From Pseudomonas putida (GTDB lineage Bacteria > Pseudomonadota > Gammaproteobacteria > Pseudomonadales > Pseudomonadaceae), in NCBI RefSeq assembly GCF_005080685.1, contig NZ_CP039371.1, positions 2,604,001 to 2,668,000 of the forward strand: 64,000 nt of DNA, read 5' to 3'. The translations under genes were made by a program, and so were the position numbers. This document shows, in pieces, positions 35,019 to 44,429 of this stretch (the first letter of the stretch is position 1; each line of letters opens with the position of its first letter). The notes beneath the pieces were generated by a model. That model searched no databases. It was not told where the DNA came from and saw nothing but the letters and a program-made list of their open reading frames with translations.

Positions 35019-36041
35019 TTACTGCAGGTGCACCTTCAACTCCGCAGCCGCCTGACGCATCGCGGCCTTCACTGCCGGCACCTGGCTCAACGGGTTCAAC
35101 AAGCCATAGTCGTGAATCATCCCGTTGTAGCGCACCGAGGTCACCGTTACGCCGGCTGCATCGAGCTTGCGTGCATAGGCCTCGCCTTCATCGCGCAGCA
35201 CATCGAACTCGGCCGTTTGCACCAGCGCCGGCGGCAGGCCCTTGAGCTGTTCGCTGCTCGCCCGCAGCGGCGAGGCGTAGATCTGTGCCCGGGCGTTGGC
35301 ATCGGTGGTGTAGCTGTCCCAGAACCACTTCATCATCCCGGTGGTGAGGAAGTGGCCTTCGGCGAACTGCTTGTACGAGCCGGTCTCGAAGCTGGCATCG
35401 GTCACCGGCCACAGCAGCAGCTGGAAGCGCAGGGCAGGGGTACCGGCCTCCTTGGCCTTGAGCGCGACCACCGCTGCCATGTTGCCGCCGACGCTGTTAC
35501 CGGCCACGGCCAGGCGCTTGCCGTCCACGCCGATCTCCTTGCCGTGCTCGGCCACCCAGCGGGTCGCGGCGTAGGCCTGGTCGATCGCGGTGGGATAGTG
35601 GGCTTCGGGCGAAGGCGTGTAGTCCACGTAGACCGCCACCGCGCCGGAACCGACCACCAGGTCGCGGATCAGCCGTTGGTGGGTCGGGAAGTCGCCCAGT
35701 ACCCAGCCGCCGCCGTGGAAGAACATGAACACCGGCAGATCGCCTTTGACCTTGGCCGGGCGTACGACCTGCAGCTTGATCGACTCGCCATTGACCTGGA
35801 TGACGCGTTCCTTCACCTCGATGCCGGACAGGTCGACCTTCACCGAGGCCTGGGCACCGGTCAGTACGGCGCGGGCGTCTTTCGGGCTGAGTTGTTCCAG
35901 TGGCTTGCCGCCGCCTTGCTCCAGGGCTTCGAGGAAGGCCTGGGTGTGCTGCTCGACACCAGGGCTGCCAGCGGCGAAGGCGTTGGAGATGGACAATGCG
36001 AGCACGCTGGCGGTGAGGGCTTTGTGGATCGAGCATGACAT
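35019..36041 (-). CDS. Exported HSL-family alpha/beta hydrolase (esterase)
   Basis: A 340-residue hydrolase with a signal peptide (residues ~1-24, ending AFAA). The oxyanion motif is FFHGGGWVLGD, the nucleophile elbow is GNSVGGN, and the acid and His are in FDVLRDEGEAYARKL and NGMIHDYG. These place it in the hormone-sensitive-lipase family (short-chain ester hydrolysis). The start at 36041 lies at the junction with a truncated LysR gene on the other strand and has no ribosome-binding site, so the natural 5' end and promoter were probably deleted. Expression is doubtful. Confidence 0.8.
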   Translation of the reverse strand: MSCSIHKALTASVLALSISNAFAAGSPGVEQHTQAFLEALEQGGGKPLEQLSPKDARAVLTGAQASVKVDLSGIEVKERVIQVNGESIKLQVVRPAKVKGDLPVFMFFHGGGWVLGDFPTHQRLIRDLVVGSGAVAVYVDYTPSPEAHYPTAIDQAYAATRWVAEHGKEIGVDGKRLAVAGNSVGGNMAAVVALKAKEAGTPALRFQLLLWPVTDASFETGSYKQFAEGHFLTTGMMKWFWDSYTTDANARAQIYASPLRASSEQLKGLPPALVQTAEFDVLRDEGEAYARKLDAAGVTVTSVRYNGMIHDYGLLNPLSQVPAVKAAMRQAAAELKVHLQ

Positions 36042-36678
36042 CAGCGGCCAGGCCCAGGCCTTGCGAGGCACCTTGCGCCTGAGCGCACCGCTGTCGTTCG
36101 CCATGGCGCACCTGAGCTGCCTGCTGACCGAGTTCCTGCGGCTGCACCCGCAGGTGGATGTGGAGGTCGACCTCAGCGACCGTGCCGTGGACCTGATCGG
36201 CGAGGGCTATGACCTGGCGCTGCGTATTGGAGCGCTGGAGGACTCCAGCCTGATCGCCCGGCGCATCGCCAATGTCGAGCGGGTGTATTGCGCAAGCCCT
36301 GCTTATCTCGAGGCGCGGGGTATGCCGAGCTGCCCAGAGCAGCTGATCGAGCACGATTGCCTGCCTTATGGGCATTCACGGCAGGTGCAGTGGCAGTTCA
36401 GGCAGGCTGGCAAGGTTCAGTCGATTCAGGTCACCGGGCGCATGCGTGCGAACAACGGCGAGATGCTACGGGACGCGGCGGTTGCCGGGATGGGGGTGAC
36501 CTACCTGCCGACATTCATCGTCGGCAAGGCATTGGCGCAGGGGCGACTGGTTCCGGTGTTGGCGGAGTGGGCGCCGCCGGCGCTGCAGTTGTCGGCGGTT
36601 TATCCGCAGCATCGGCAGGTGGCGCGGCCGGTGCAGGGGTTCGTCGAGTTTTTGCGTGAGCGGTTGGCGCAGCTTTGA
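36042..36678 (+). pseudogene. LysR-family regulator, N-terminal half deleted
   Basis: The plus strand encodes the substrate-binding half of a LysR regulator: RGTLRLSAPLSFAMAHLSC, LTEFLRLHPQVDVEVDLSD, RIGALEDSSLIARRIA and on to a normal C-terminus RLAQL. The first ~85 residues, including the helix-turn-helix, are absent; upstream sequence is the antisense of the esterase signal peptide. The frame remains open through that antisense, but the protein could not bind DNA. It was probably the divergent regulator of the esterase gene before a deletion joined them. Confidence 0.85.
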
Positions 36679-36690
36679 TTGTGTGAGCTA

Positions 36691-36720
36691 GGGCCTCTTC
36701 GCGGGCAAGCCCGCTCCAGG
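36691..36720. repeat. REP element
   Basis: GGCCTCTTCGCGGGCAAGCC followed by CGCTCCAGG, the same repeat family as at 50628-50720. Confidence 0.75.
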
Positions 36721-36815
36721 TATTGCGCTATTCGCCACGGGCGCCGGTCCATCAAACATCTATGTCGATAATTCCTACGGATATTTAGGACGCCCGTGGC
36801 TGCTCCGTGAAGCGC

Positions 36816-36864
36816 TTCCTCGCTAGTGTTCAGGTCTCAGGCCCCCATGCCTTTTAGCGAGGAA
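36816..36864 (+). promoter_or_regulatory. Stem sequestering the effector ribosome-binding site
   Basis: TTCCTCGCTA (36816-36825) is the exact complement of TAGCGAGGAA (36855-36864), and the latter contains the Shine-Dalgarno of the effector gene starting at 36872. In mRNA this stem would hide the ribosome-binding site. Confidence 0.5.
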
Positions 36865-36871
36865 CCTTGTT

Positions 36872-39800
36872 ATGGGCATCAGCAAAGCCATCCATATCGC
36901 CATGCAGGAGGAAATCCCCAATCCGTATGGCACCTGCAATGCCTGCGAACGTTCAGGGCTGCCTATCCTGCTCTTGCGTGAGGCCTATGCCCCGAATCCT
37001 CGCGATACCACATCTTATCTGGTGGCACATGGCAGCGAGATCACTCATGTCCCGATGCTGAATAACCAGCTGCGTACCCTACGCCAGGGCTATGTGTATG
37101 TCCTGCTCGACCAGGAGATCTGGCAGGCCTATCAGGTCACGCCGGAAGGCGCGCTGCGGCGGTTCCCGGTTTCCCAGCCACCACTGGCACCCGGCAGATC
37201 GCTAGCGCAAGTGTGTCGTACGCAAAACCACGACGTCATTGCGTCTTTCATCAACATCAATACTGCGCTCTACCAGAAAGCCTGGATCGCCTTCGCCAAC
37301 GACCCCTGGCCCCGCGATGTGCTCGACCGCTACCGGGAGGGTATCGCCAACCAGCGCCCCGACTTCATCGACCGCTTCGTCGAACTGGATCTGAATACCG
37401 CCCGCAACGACCCTGCCAGCGTCGGCATCGCCATGACCGAAAGCGATCTTGGCCTGGGTGAAGTTCTGGAATATGCGGCGGCCTACCCCGGCAAGTTCAC
37501 CAGCGCCCATGGCTTCTATCCGCGCATGAGCCGCTTGCCCGCAACGCGTAATTTCGTACGCACCACGGTTCTGAACGAGCAGTTGCCCAACGGCGTGCTG
37601 GCCCTCACCGTCCCCGACCCGGTCGGCCTGGTGATGGAAGCCAACGCCCAGCGCACCCTCTGGTTCCAACGGATGCAGGAATGGCGGGCCGAACCGCAGC
37701 GGCACTTCGAATATTTCACTTCCCAGGCCTTGCTGGGAATCCGGGAACTGAACGAGGCTAGGGCGGCGGCCCAGGCTGTCGAGGATACAGCCGAGGAAGT
37801 CCGCCAGCGGGAGCAATGGAACAACAGCGCAATACGTTTCAAGGCGCCGCGCCCGGCTGTGGACGTCGAAGCTCACGCACAGCGTACGACCGAGCGTAAA
37901 CAGCAAGAAGCCAGGGAGCGGCTGGAAGAGCGCTACGACGAGAAGGCGAGGGCCGCCTTTCAGGCTGGCTACGACCGCGAGGTGAAGCATTGGCAAACGA
38001 TGATCGACAAAGTGGGAGAACTCTATGCCATTCACTATGGCCATCGCTCGTTTCAGCGTATCGGCTACTTCGATTACAGCGCCACCAGCCCTCTGTCGGT
38101 CAACTACTTCATCAAGATGCTGTCCGCCTGTCTGGCGGGTGGCCCGACCGAAAGATTGCCCGAGGAAGACGCGCCACTCGGTCCCACCCAATACCTATGG
38201 CAGCAGCTACTGGAAGATCCCAACAGCCTGCTGTACCAGGCCTTGACGGCCAAGAACCAAAGCCTGCGGCAGCAATTGGTGAAGGCTCTGTCGAGCAATG
38301 ACCTGACCCAGGTCTATCACGCGGTCAAAGCCATCGCCACCAGCTCGGAAGGCGAACGGCTGATGATCGAGCCGGTGCAAGACGCCATCGGCCAACTCCT
38401 CGCCGCCACGGCCAGTGGCGGCAATGCGCTTGGAGCGCGAATCACCGAACGAACGCGCGCTTTGATCGGTCATGTGCATAGCACAGCGTTCCTGCTCTAT
38501 GCCGGCCAGCCAATCACCCAAGTCAGGCTTTCGCTCACTTTGGGTGAGTACATGAGCTTACTCAACGAGGCGCTACAGGAACGTACCGACGCCTTCCTCG
38601 GGCAATTGGACAAGCACTTTCGAAGACCTGCCGGGCGCAAGGTACGGGCCATGGTGCTCAGTGGGGCGATCCATCTGGCGGCGGCGGGGAATCGCAGTCA
38701 AATGGTGGAGGTAATGATATGGACACTGGAGAGTGCTGAGCGTCTGCAAGCCAAGTTGACGCAGTTGCGCGACAGTGCGGCCGAGGGAGCGGGGGCGCTG
38801 GTACGCAACGCCTCAATCGGAGCAGATACCCTGCGGCTCAATATGAGGTCTGCAGCCGATGATTTGAAAATTGGCGCAGCGGCAGCACGCACCGTAGCAG
38901 GGGATGGACTGCGTAGTCTTCGTACGGCGGCTTCCAGTCCTGGCAGCGCGAATATGCTCTTGGCATTGGGAGGATTATGGTTCCAGCAGGATAGCCTGAT
39001 AAGAAATATCGATGCGCTGCGACAAAGCAGTGTGGGCAATCCTGAAACGCTCGCCGCAGTTTGGTCCTCCTCATTAGGCTTGCTGGGGGCAAGTGTCGAA
39101 TCCACCGGATTTTCGCTGGGCTTGGTCCAGCACAAAGTGCCACTGGCGGGCATGCCCATCTCGCTAAGTTTAGGAGAGAAGATCGCGCGAGTCGGCGGGG
39201 CTCTGGTTGCAATTGCTGGGTTGCTGGACGCTGTGCAGTATTACCTAGCTGCAAAAAGAGCTGGGCGACAGGATGATGAAGAATCTGTCTTGGCGTATGG
39301 TTTTTCGAGCGCAGCCATGGTTTTGGGTGCCTACTATGGGGTTAGGGCAGCTCTTGGTTCTGCATCTCTATTCGGTCCCTTGGGGCTGGCTATTATCTTA
39401 GTGGCGGTAGCGTACGGATTTGCGGCTTGGGCGAAGAGTAAAGAGTCTTCGCCGCTAGAGCTATGGGCAAAGGGGACTCGGTGGGGCCTGCCGTTAAGCG
39501 GTCGCCGCTGGGGCGAATCGATTGACTACGATGCTGCTGTAGCGGCACTCAACGTTGCTGTAGTTGGTATGGAAGCCAAAGCCGGAATTGAGATCTCGGT
39601 TGATCACGATCAGCGCTCACGAATGAGCGAGCCCGGTGGAACAATTCTGTTGGGGGATACATCGGTTGCATATAGCTACACCCTAGCTTATTCAATGTCG
39701 TTGCCAGGTTATTATAAAGATGCTTCTCGCTACGAATGGGAGCTGGTGATTCAGCACGCCAGGACTAATGGTGAAGCTGTCGTATTAACCGGAGGTAGTG

Positions 39801-40054
39801 CGAGGCCATTCGAGGGGCAGGCTTCAGGGTGTATCGGTTTTCTTGATTCCATTGAGGCCAACGCACCTAGGGTAAACCTCAACGATGAAACCGCCACGCT
39901 CAATGTGGAAGGAGTCCACTTGCTTAAAGAAAACCACTCGATAGGCTCGTTTGAGTTGACACTGCATTATTGGCCAGATGCTGCTGATGAATCAGGCTGC
40001 GCATGTTTAATAATTAAAGAAGACAAAATCAGTTCGTTGCGGGAGGCGTTCTGA
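36872..40054 (+). CDS. VasX-like type VI secretion effector (pore-forming type)
   Basis: A 1060-residue protein. The N-terminus has the VasX_N pattern: CNACERSGLPILLLREAYAP, then LRTLRQGYVYVLLDQEIWQAY and TPEGALRRFPV, as in VasX and BTH_I2691-type effectors. The middle is helical and charged (residues ~300-380). Hydrophobic segments around 690-710, 770-795 and 815-855 (FGPLGLAIILVAVAYGFAAW) could insert into target membranes; a ~200-residue soluble tail follows. No hcp, vgrG or sheath gene is nearby, so it must use a system elsewhere. GC falls towards the 3' end, suggesting exchange of the toxin end. The stop overlaps the next gene by one base. Confidence 0.82.
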   Translation: MGISKAIHIAMQEEIPNPYGTCNACERSGLPILLLREAYAPNPRDTTSYLVAHGSEITHVPMLNNQLRTLRQGYVYVLLDQEIWQAYQVTPEGALRRFPVSQPPLAPGRSLAQVCRTQNHDVIASFININTALYQKAWIAFANDPWPRDVLDRYREGIANQRPDFIDRFVELDLNTARNDPASVGIAMTESDLGLGEVLEYAAAYPGKFTSAHGFYPRMSRLPATRNFVRTTVLNEQLPNGVLALTVPDPVGLVMEANAQRTLWFQRMQEWRAEPQRHFEYFTSQALLGIRELNEARAAAQAVEDTAEEVRQREQWNNSAIRFKAPRPAVDVEAHAQRTTERKQQEARERLEERYDEKARAAFQAGYDREVKHWQTMIDKVGELYAIHYGHRSFQRIGYFDYSATSPLSVNYFIKMLSACLAGGPTERLPEEDAPLGPTQYLWQQLLEDPNSLLYQALTAKNQSLRQQLVKALSSNDLTQVYHAVKAIATSSEGERLMIEPVQDAIGQLLAATASGGNALGARITERTRALIGHVHSTAFLLYAGQPITQVRLSLTLGEYMSLLNEALQERTDAFLGQLDKHFRRPAGRKVRAMVLSGAIHLAAAGNRSQMVEVMIWTLESAERLQAKLTQLRDSAAEGAGALVRNASIGADTLRLNMRSAADDLKIGAAAARTVAGDGLRSLRTAASSPGSANMLLALGGLWFQQDSLIRNIDALRQSSVGNPETLAAVWSSSLGLLGASVESTGFSLGLVQHKVPLAGMPISLSLGEKIARVGGALVAIAGLLDAVQYYLAAKRAGRQDDEESVLAYGFSSAAMVLGAYYGVRAALGSASLFGPLGLAIILVAVAYGFAAWAKSKESSPLELWAKGTRWGLPLSGRRWGESIDYDAAVAALNVAVVGMEAKAGIEISVDHDQRSRMSEPGGTILLGDTSVAYSYTLAYSMSLPGYYKDASRYEWELVIQHARTNGEAVVLTGGSARPFEGQASGCIGFLDSIEANAPRVNLNDETATLNVEGVHLLKENHSIGSFELTLHYWPDAADESGCACLIIKEDKISSLREAF

Positions 40055-40824
40055 TGCCGCGTCCACTGTTGAAGCCTCCTTGCACAAGCTGGACAAAGGA
40101 TCTGTCTCGCCTTTATCCGCCATCAGTCGTGATAGAAGGTGTTCGTGAAAAGCCACCCAATTATCTGGATGATATCTATCTTGAAATTCCCCGGGCGTCT
40201 CTCGCGATGCGGGGATTAACTTCCCTGATGGCGGTTCCTGTTGTACTTTTCACCGGTTACGCGCCTGTCATGATTGCAGATAGTATCAGGCTTGGCAGTG
40301 TTGGATTGGCTTTTATAGGGCTATTGATATTCCTGTTGGGGGTGTGTGCAGTTCTGGTAACTATCAGGACCGACATTGTAGCGCCAAGAGACGAGCCCAT
40401 CCGATTCAATCGATTGCGGCAAAAAATATATGTTTACAATTTTCGCGATAGTTGGTGGAATCCTTTTATAGCGTGGCGGGTTGTGCCGGTGGCTTATGAC
40501 TGGTCTCAAGTTTATGCAGAACACTGGTCGCAGAAAGGAGTGCTTCCCAATGGCGGTGTGATATTCAAATGGGGCGTTACGCTTTCTATCGTGGCGCCGG
40601 GTACGTATGACGTCATTGATCGTTTCAACTTGAGTTCAATGAATGCCGATGAGCAGACATGGGCGTACATCTGTGCCTATATGCAGGGCGGTCCTTCAGC
40701 GCTACCCCCTCCAGCCCCTCCCAAAGACCACAATGATCTTCTGTGGTACCAGTTCGCTCTCCGCCTGGCCCCTAAGGTGGTTTGGCCAGCTGATATGGAC
40801 CTGGAGTCAAGGACCGCACCTTAA
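40054..40824 (+). CDS. DUF6708-like immunity protein
   Basis: A 256-residue protein with two adjacent transmembrane segments (residues ~52-72 and ~83-105), then a soluble domain containing RTDIVAPRDEPIRFNRLRQKIYVYNFRDSW. That stretch resembles DUF6708 proteins encoded beside VasX-like effectors. Overlap with the effector stop (TGATG) and membrane location fit protection against a pore-forming toxin. Low GC, like the effector's 3' end, implies they moved together. Immunity is inferred from position and family. Confidence 0.75.
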   Translation: MPRPLLKPPCTSWTKDLSRLYPPSVVIEGVREKPPNYLDDIYLEIPRASLAMRGLTSLMAVPVVLFTGYAPVMIADSIRLGSVGLAFIGLLIFLLGVCAVLVTIRTDIVAPRDEPIRFNRLRQKIYVYNFRDSWWNPFIAWRVVPVAYDWSQVYAEHWSQKGVLPNGGVIFKWGVTLSIVAPGTYDVIDRFNLSSMNADEQTWAYICAYMQGGPSALPPPAPPKDHNDLLWYQFALRLAPKVVWPADMDLESRTAP

Positions 40825-40830
40825 CGCTAC

Positions 40831-40909
40831 CGGCAAGCCTGCTCCAGATCGTCCTGATTGAATTGAAGTCAGAAGGGAGACCCGGAGCGGGCTTGCCCGC
40901 GAAGAGGCC
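40831..40909. repeat. REP pair, degenerate
   Basis: CGGCAAGCCTGCTCC at 40831-40845 faces GGAGCGGGCTTGCCCGCGAA beginning at 40884; the left copy is decayed. It separates the immunity gene from the convergent sox operon. Confidence 0.6.
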
Positions 40910-40917
40910 AGTACAGA

Positions 40918-41523
40918 TCAACGCATCAATTCATCCACCCCAACCCACCCCCCTTCGAACTCATCCATCGCATCGAGCATCGCATCACGGAAGTACGCCA
41001 GCGAAGCGCGGTCGAACAGCAGGTACAACGCAGGCAACGTCTCGTTCCCGACATTCACCACGATCACGTTGATCCGCGCCGCCGACGTCTGTGCCACGGC
41101 CCCCACCGGGAAGGCCTGGGCGCGCAGGTCGACACCGCATAACTTGGCCATCACCGCACTGCACTGCTGCCCGGACAATTGCAGCCAGGCATGGCTGTCC
41201 TGGCGTGGTAGCAAGTAGTTGCGCGATACGTCTTGCAGCCACTGGGTCTCCTCGGCGGCCACTCCTGCGCCCACATCGGCGAGGCTGCCTAGCAGCAGGT
41301 ACTCGCTGGCAGACAGGCGCGCCACCCAGGCACCGTCGTCCTGGCGCAAGGCCTGGTTCGGCTGCGCAGGCAGGCGGTAACCCCGCTGTTGCAGGTAGGC
41401 GGCACTGTCGCCACCGCGAAAACCGACCCGCGCAAGCTCCGTCAGGTCGCTCAACGCGCAGGTCTGCAGCAGCTCGGCACGCGGGCTGCGGGGGATGTAG
41501 GCTTCGGCTTTCAGGCTGGTCAT
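40918..41523 (-). CDS. soxG: Sarcosine oxidase gamma subunit
   Basis: A 201-residue protein. SPRAELLQTCALSDLTELARVGFRGGDSAAYL opens the SoxG fold, and DSHAWLQLSGQQCSAVMAKLCGVDL is conserved in the family, which relates to the GcvT/YgfZ type. It is the last gene of the purU-folD-soxBDAG operon and starts 2 bases after soxA. The subunit contributes to the heterotetrameric oxidase and helps form the folate side of the channel. Confidence 0.88.
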   Translation of the reverse strand: MTSLKAEAYIPRSPRAELLQTCALSDLTELARVGFRGGDSAAYLQQRGYRLPAQPNQALRQDDGAWVARLSASEYLLLGSLADVGAGVAAEETQWLQDVSRNYLLPRQDSHAWLQLSGQQCSAVMAKLCGVDLRAQAFPVGAVAQTSAARINVIVVNVGNETLPALYLLFDRASLAYFRDAMLDAMDEFEGGWVGVDELMR

Positions 41524-41525
41524 GC

Positions 41526-44429
41526 TCAGAGCTCCTGGCGCGAGTTGTCGGGATCGAAGAAGGGCAGTTGCACCACCTTGGCATTGACCATCGCGCCGCC
41601 TTCCACGCGGATCGGAATGTGCATGCCGGGCGTGGCCTGGTGGGCGCCGGCATAGGCCAGACCGATGATCTGCCCCAGGGTCTGGGAGTACTCGCAGGAG
41701 GTGACGTTGCCAGAGATGTCCGCACCGTCGAGCACTAGGTGACCTTCCAGGGGCTGCGCGCTGCCCTTGGGCAGGGTGAAGCCGACCAGCTTGCGCTTGA
41801 GTGGTTGTGCCTCGAGGATCTCGATGGAGCGCTTGCCGACGAAGAATGGCTTCTTGCGGCCGATGGCCCACTGCATGTCGATTTCCGCCGGGTGGGTCAT
41901 GCCATCGGTGTCCTGGCTGATGATCACATGGCCCTTTTCCAGGCGCAGCAGGCGCTGGGTCTCGACCCCGAACGGGCGGATGCCCAGGCCAGCGCCGGCT
42001 TGCATCAGCGCATCCCACAGGCGCTCGGCATGGCGTGCCGGCACGTGCACCTCGTAGCCCAGTTCACCGACGAAGCCGACCCGCAGGATGCGCGCGGCAA
42101 TGCCTGCCACCTTGCCCAGGCGCACGCCCAGGTAGGGGAAGGCCTCGGCCGACAGGTCCACACCTTCGCAAACCTTGGCCAGCACCTGGCGCGACAGCGG
42201 TCCGGCGAGGTTGACGGCAGCCAGGGCAGCGGTGACGTTGGTGATGTCGACGTCCAGGCGCCACTGGGCGTTCCACTTGAGCATCTGCTGGTAGATACGA
42301 TCGACGCCACTGGTGGTGGCAGTGACATAGAAGTGCTGCTCTGCCAGGCGGGCGCAGACGCCGTCGTCGATCACCACGCCGTGTTCGTTGGTCATCAGCG
42401 CATAGCGGGTGCGGCCGACGGCCAGCTTGGCGAAGCCGAAGGTGTACAGGCGCTCGAGCAGCTCGGCGGCATCGGGGCCGCGCACATCCAGGCCGCCGAG
42501 GGTGGACACATCGATCAGGCCGACTTTTTCCCGCACATGCCGGGCCTCTTCCTGCATGCAGCGCTCGCGTTGGTCGGCAGCGCCATAGTACGCCGGGCGT
42601 TGCCAGATACCGGCGGGCATCATCTTCGCCCCTGCCTGCACGTGACGCTGGTGCATCGGCGTCTGCCGGTAGGGGTCGAAGGCACGTCCGGCGACATGCG
42701 CGAGCTTTTCCGCCTGGAACGGCGGGCGTGCCGTGGTCACGCCGGTTTCACCGATGCTGCGGCCAGTGGCCTGGGCCACCAGGCGCGCGGTCGGCAGGGC
42801 CGAGTGGCGGCCCTGGGATGGGCCCATGCCGACCGTGGAGAAACGCTTGACCAGTTGCACGTCCCGATAGCCACTGCGGGTGGCGTTGACGATGTCGCGT
42901 ACTTGCAGGTCTTCGTCGAAGTCGACGAAATCCTTGCCCTTGGGGTGGGGGAAGATCGGCCACGGGAAGTTGACCCTGGCCTCGGCGCCGAGCGTCGGCA
43001 CTTCCGGGGCCTGCAAGCCCAGGGCGGTCAATGCCTGCGCGGCGCCACGGGCGGCGTCGGCGAGGACGTTGTCGAGCTGGTGGTGGCCGTTCACGGAGCC
43101 TGCGATATCCAGCCCTGCGGGCAGGTTGGCGAGGGTGAATTCGTCGCGGTTGACGTCGTAGGCGAGCTTGCCGCCCGCCTGGCACAGCAACTGATAGACC
43201 GGCATGTAGCCGGCCGACATGCACAGCAGGTCGCAAGCCAGGCGCAGGCCATGCTCGCCGACCTTGCCTTGGCCGGTGATCGGGCGGATGTCGACGCCGC
43301 TGACATGGCGCATGCCAGCTTCATGCAGGGCTTCGTACACCGTGCTGCCCAGGTGCAGGGGAATGTCGCGGCGCTTGAGCTCGCTGGCCAGCGCGCTGTC
43401 AGCGGGGGCGGCGCGCATGTCGACCAGGGCGGCGATAGCCACGCCTTGCTCCTGCAGGTCGAGCGCTGCCAGGTAGCCGTCATCGTGACCGGTGAGGATC
43501 ACCGCGCGTTGGCCAGGTTTGACCGCGTACAGTTTCATCAGGCGCTGGGCGGCGCTGGTCAGCATCACCCCAGGCAGGTCGTTGTTGCGAAACACCACCG
43601 GCTGGTCGAACGAGCCTGCGGCCACCAGGCAGCGTGTGGCGCGCACCTTGTACATGCGCCGGTGCTGGATCACCGGCAGGTAGTTGTCGGTGAACCAGCC
43701 ATTGCAGGTGGCTTCCAGCAAGACCTGGATGTTCGGATGGCCCTCGACCTCCGCCAGCAGTCGCTCGCGCAACTGGCCAGCGCGGGTGCCGGCGATGTCG
43801 AAGCGGGCGTAGGTGAGCGAGCCGCCGAGCACTGGCTGCTGCTCGACCAGCAGCACCTTGGCCCCGGCGTTGGCTGCATCCAATGCGGCGCGCAGGCCAG
43901 CAGGGCCTGCGCCGATCACGGCGACATCGACGAACAGATAGGCCTTGTCGTGATACTGCGGCTTGAAGGTCAGGTCGAGTACACCGAGGCCGGCCTTCTT
44001 GCGGATCAGCGGCTCCCACACCTTCCACATGCCCTTGGGCTTGTAGAACGACCGGTAGTAGAAGCCAACCGGCATGAAGCGCGAGAACTTGCCCAGGTAG
44101 GCATCGCGGTCGTTGGCCAGGCTGCCATTGAAGTTCTGCCCTTCGACCACCTGGCCATCGCAAGCGGCCTGCATGTCGGCCAGTACGTTGGGTTCGTCGG
44201 GCAGTTGCACCAGGGTATTGGCGTCCTGCCCGGCGAGGCTCAGCGGACCGCGTGGGCGGTGGTACTTGAACGAGCGCGACAGCAGCCAGCGGCCATTGCC
44301 GAGCAGGGCACTGGCGATGCTGTCACCGGTATAGCCCTGGCAAGGCTGGCCGTCGAAGGAAAACTGCACGGGCCGCTCGCGGTCGATCAGCAGGCCCATG
44401 GGCGCAGGGAGGCGGGTAAGGCTGTTCAT
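41526..44429 (-). CDS. soxA: Sarcosine oxidase alpha subunit
   Basis: A 967-residue subunit. The N-terminus has a 2Fe-2S ferredoxin-like fold remnant (VQFSFDGQPCQGYTGDSIASALL). An NAD-binding Rossmann domain follows (DVAVIGAGPAGLRAALDAANAGAKVLLVEQQPVLGG), and the C-terminal ~400 residues form a GcvT-like tetrahydrofolate domain (VGLIDVSTLGGLDVRG, GYEVHVPARHAERLW). With SoxB it oxidises N-methyl amines and passes the methyl carbon to THF as 5,10-methylene-THF. The ATG at 44429 overlaps the soxD stop as ATGA. Confidence 0.92.
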   Translation of the reverse strand: MNSLTRLPAPMGLLIDRERPVQFSFDGQPCQGYTGDSIASALLGNGRWLLSRSFKYHRPRGPLSLAGQDANTLVQLPDEPNVLADMQAACDGQVVEGQNFNGSLANDRDAYLGKFSRFMPVGFYYRSFYKPKGMWKVWEPLIRKKAGLGVLDLTFKPQYHDKAYLFVDVAVIGAGPAGLRAALDAANAGAKVLLVEQQPVLGGSLTYARFDIAGTRAGQLRERLLAEVEGHPNIQVLLEATCNGWFTDNYLPVIQHRRMYKVRATRCLVAAGSFDQPVVFRNNDLPGVMLTSAAQRLMKLYAVKPGQRAVILTGHDDGYLAALDLQEQGVAIAALVDMRAAPADSALASELKRRDIPLHLGSTVYEALHEAGMRHVSGVDIRPITGQGKVGEHGLRLACDLLCMSAGYMPVYQLLCQAGGKLAYDVNRDEFTLANLPAGLDIAGSVNGHHQLDNVLADAARGAAQALTALGLQAPEVPTLGAEARVNFPWPIFPHPKGKDFVDFDEDLQVRDIVNATRSGYRDVQLVKRFSTVGMGPSQGRHSALPTARLVAQATGRSIGETGVTTARPPFQAEKLAHVAGRAFDPYRQTPMHQRHVQAGAKMMPAGIWQRPAYYGAADQRERCMQEEARHVREKVGLIDVSTLGGLDVRGPDAAELLERLYTFGFAKLAVGRTRYALMTNEHGVVIDDGVCARLAEQHFYVTATTSGVDRIYQQMLKWNAQWRLDVDITNVTAALAAVNLAGPLSRQVLAKVCEGVDLSAEAFPYLGVRLGKVAGIAARILRVGFVGELGYEVHVPARHAERLWDALMQAGAGLGIRPFGVETQRLLRLEKGHVIISQDTDGMTHPAEIDMQWAIGRKKPFFVGKRSIEILEAQPLKRKLVGFTLPKGSAQPLEGHLVLDGADISGNVTSCEYSQTLGQIIGLAYAGAHQATPGMHIPIRVEGGAMVNAKVVQLPFFDPDNSRQEL

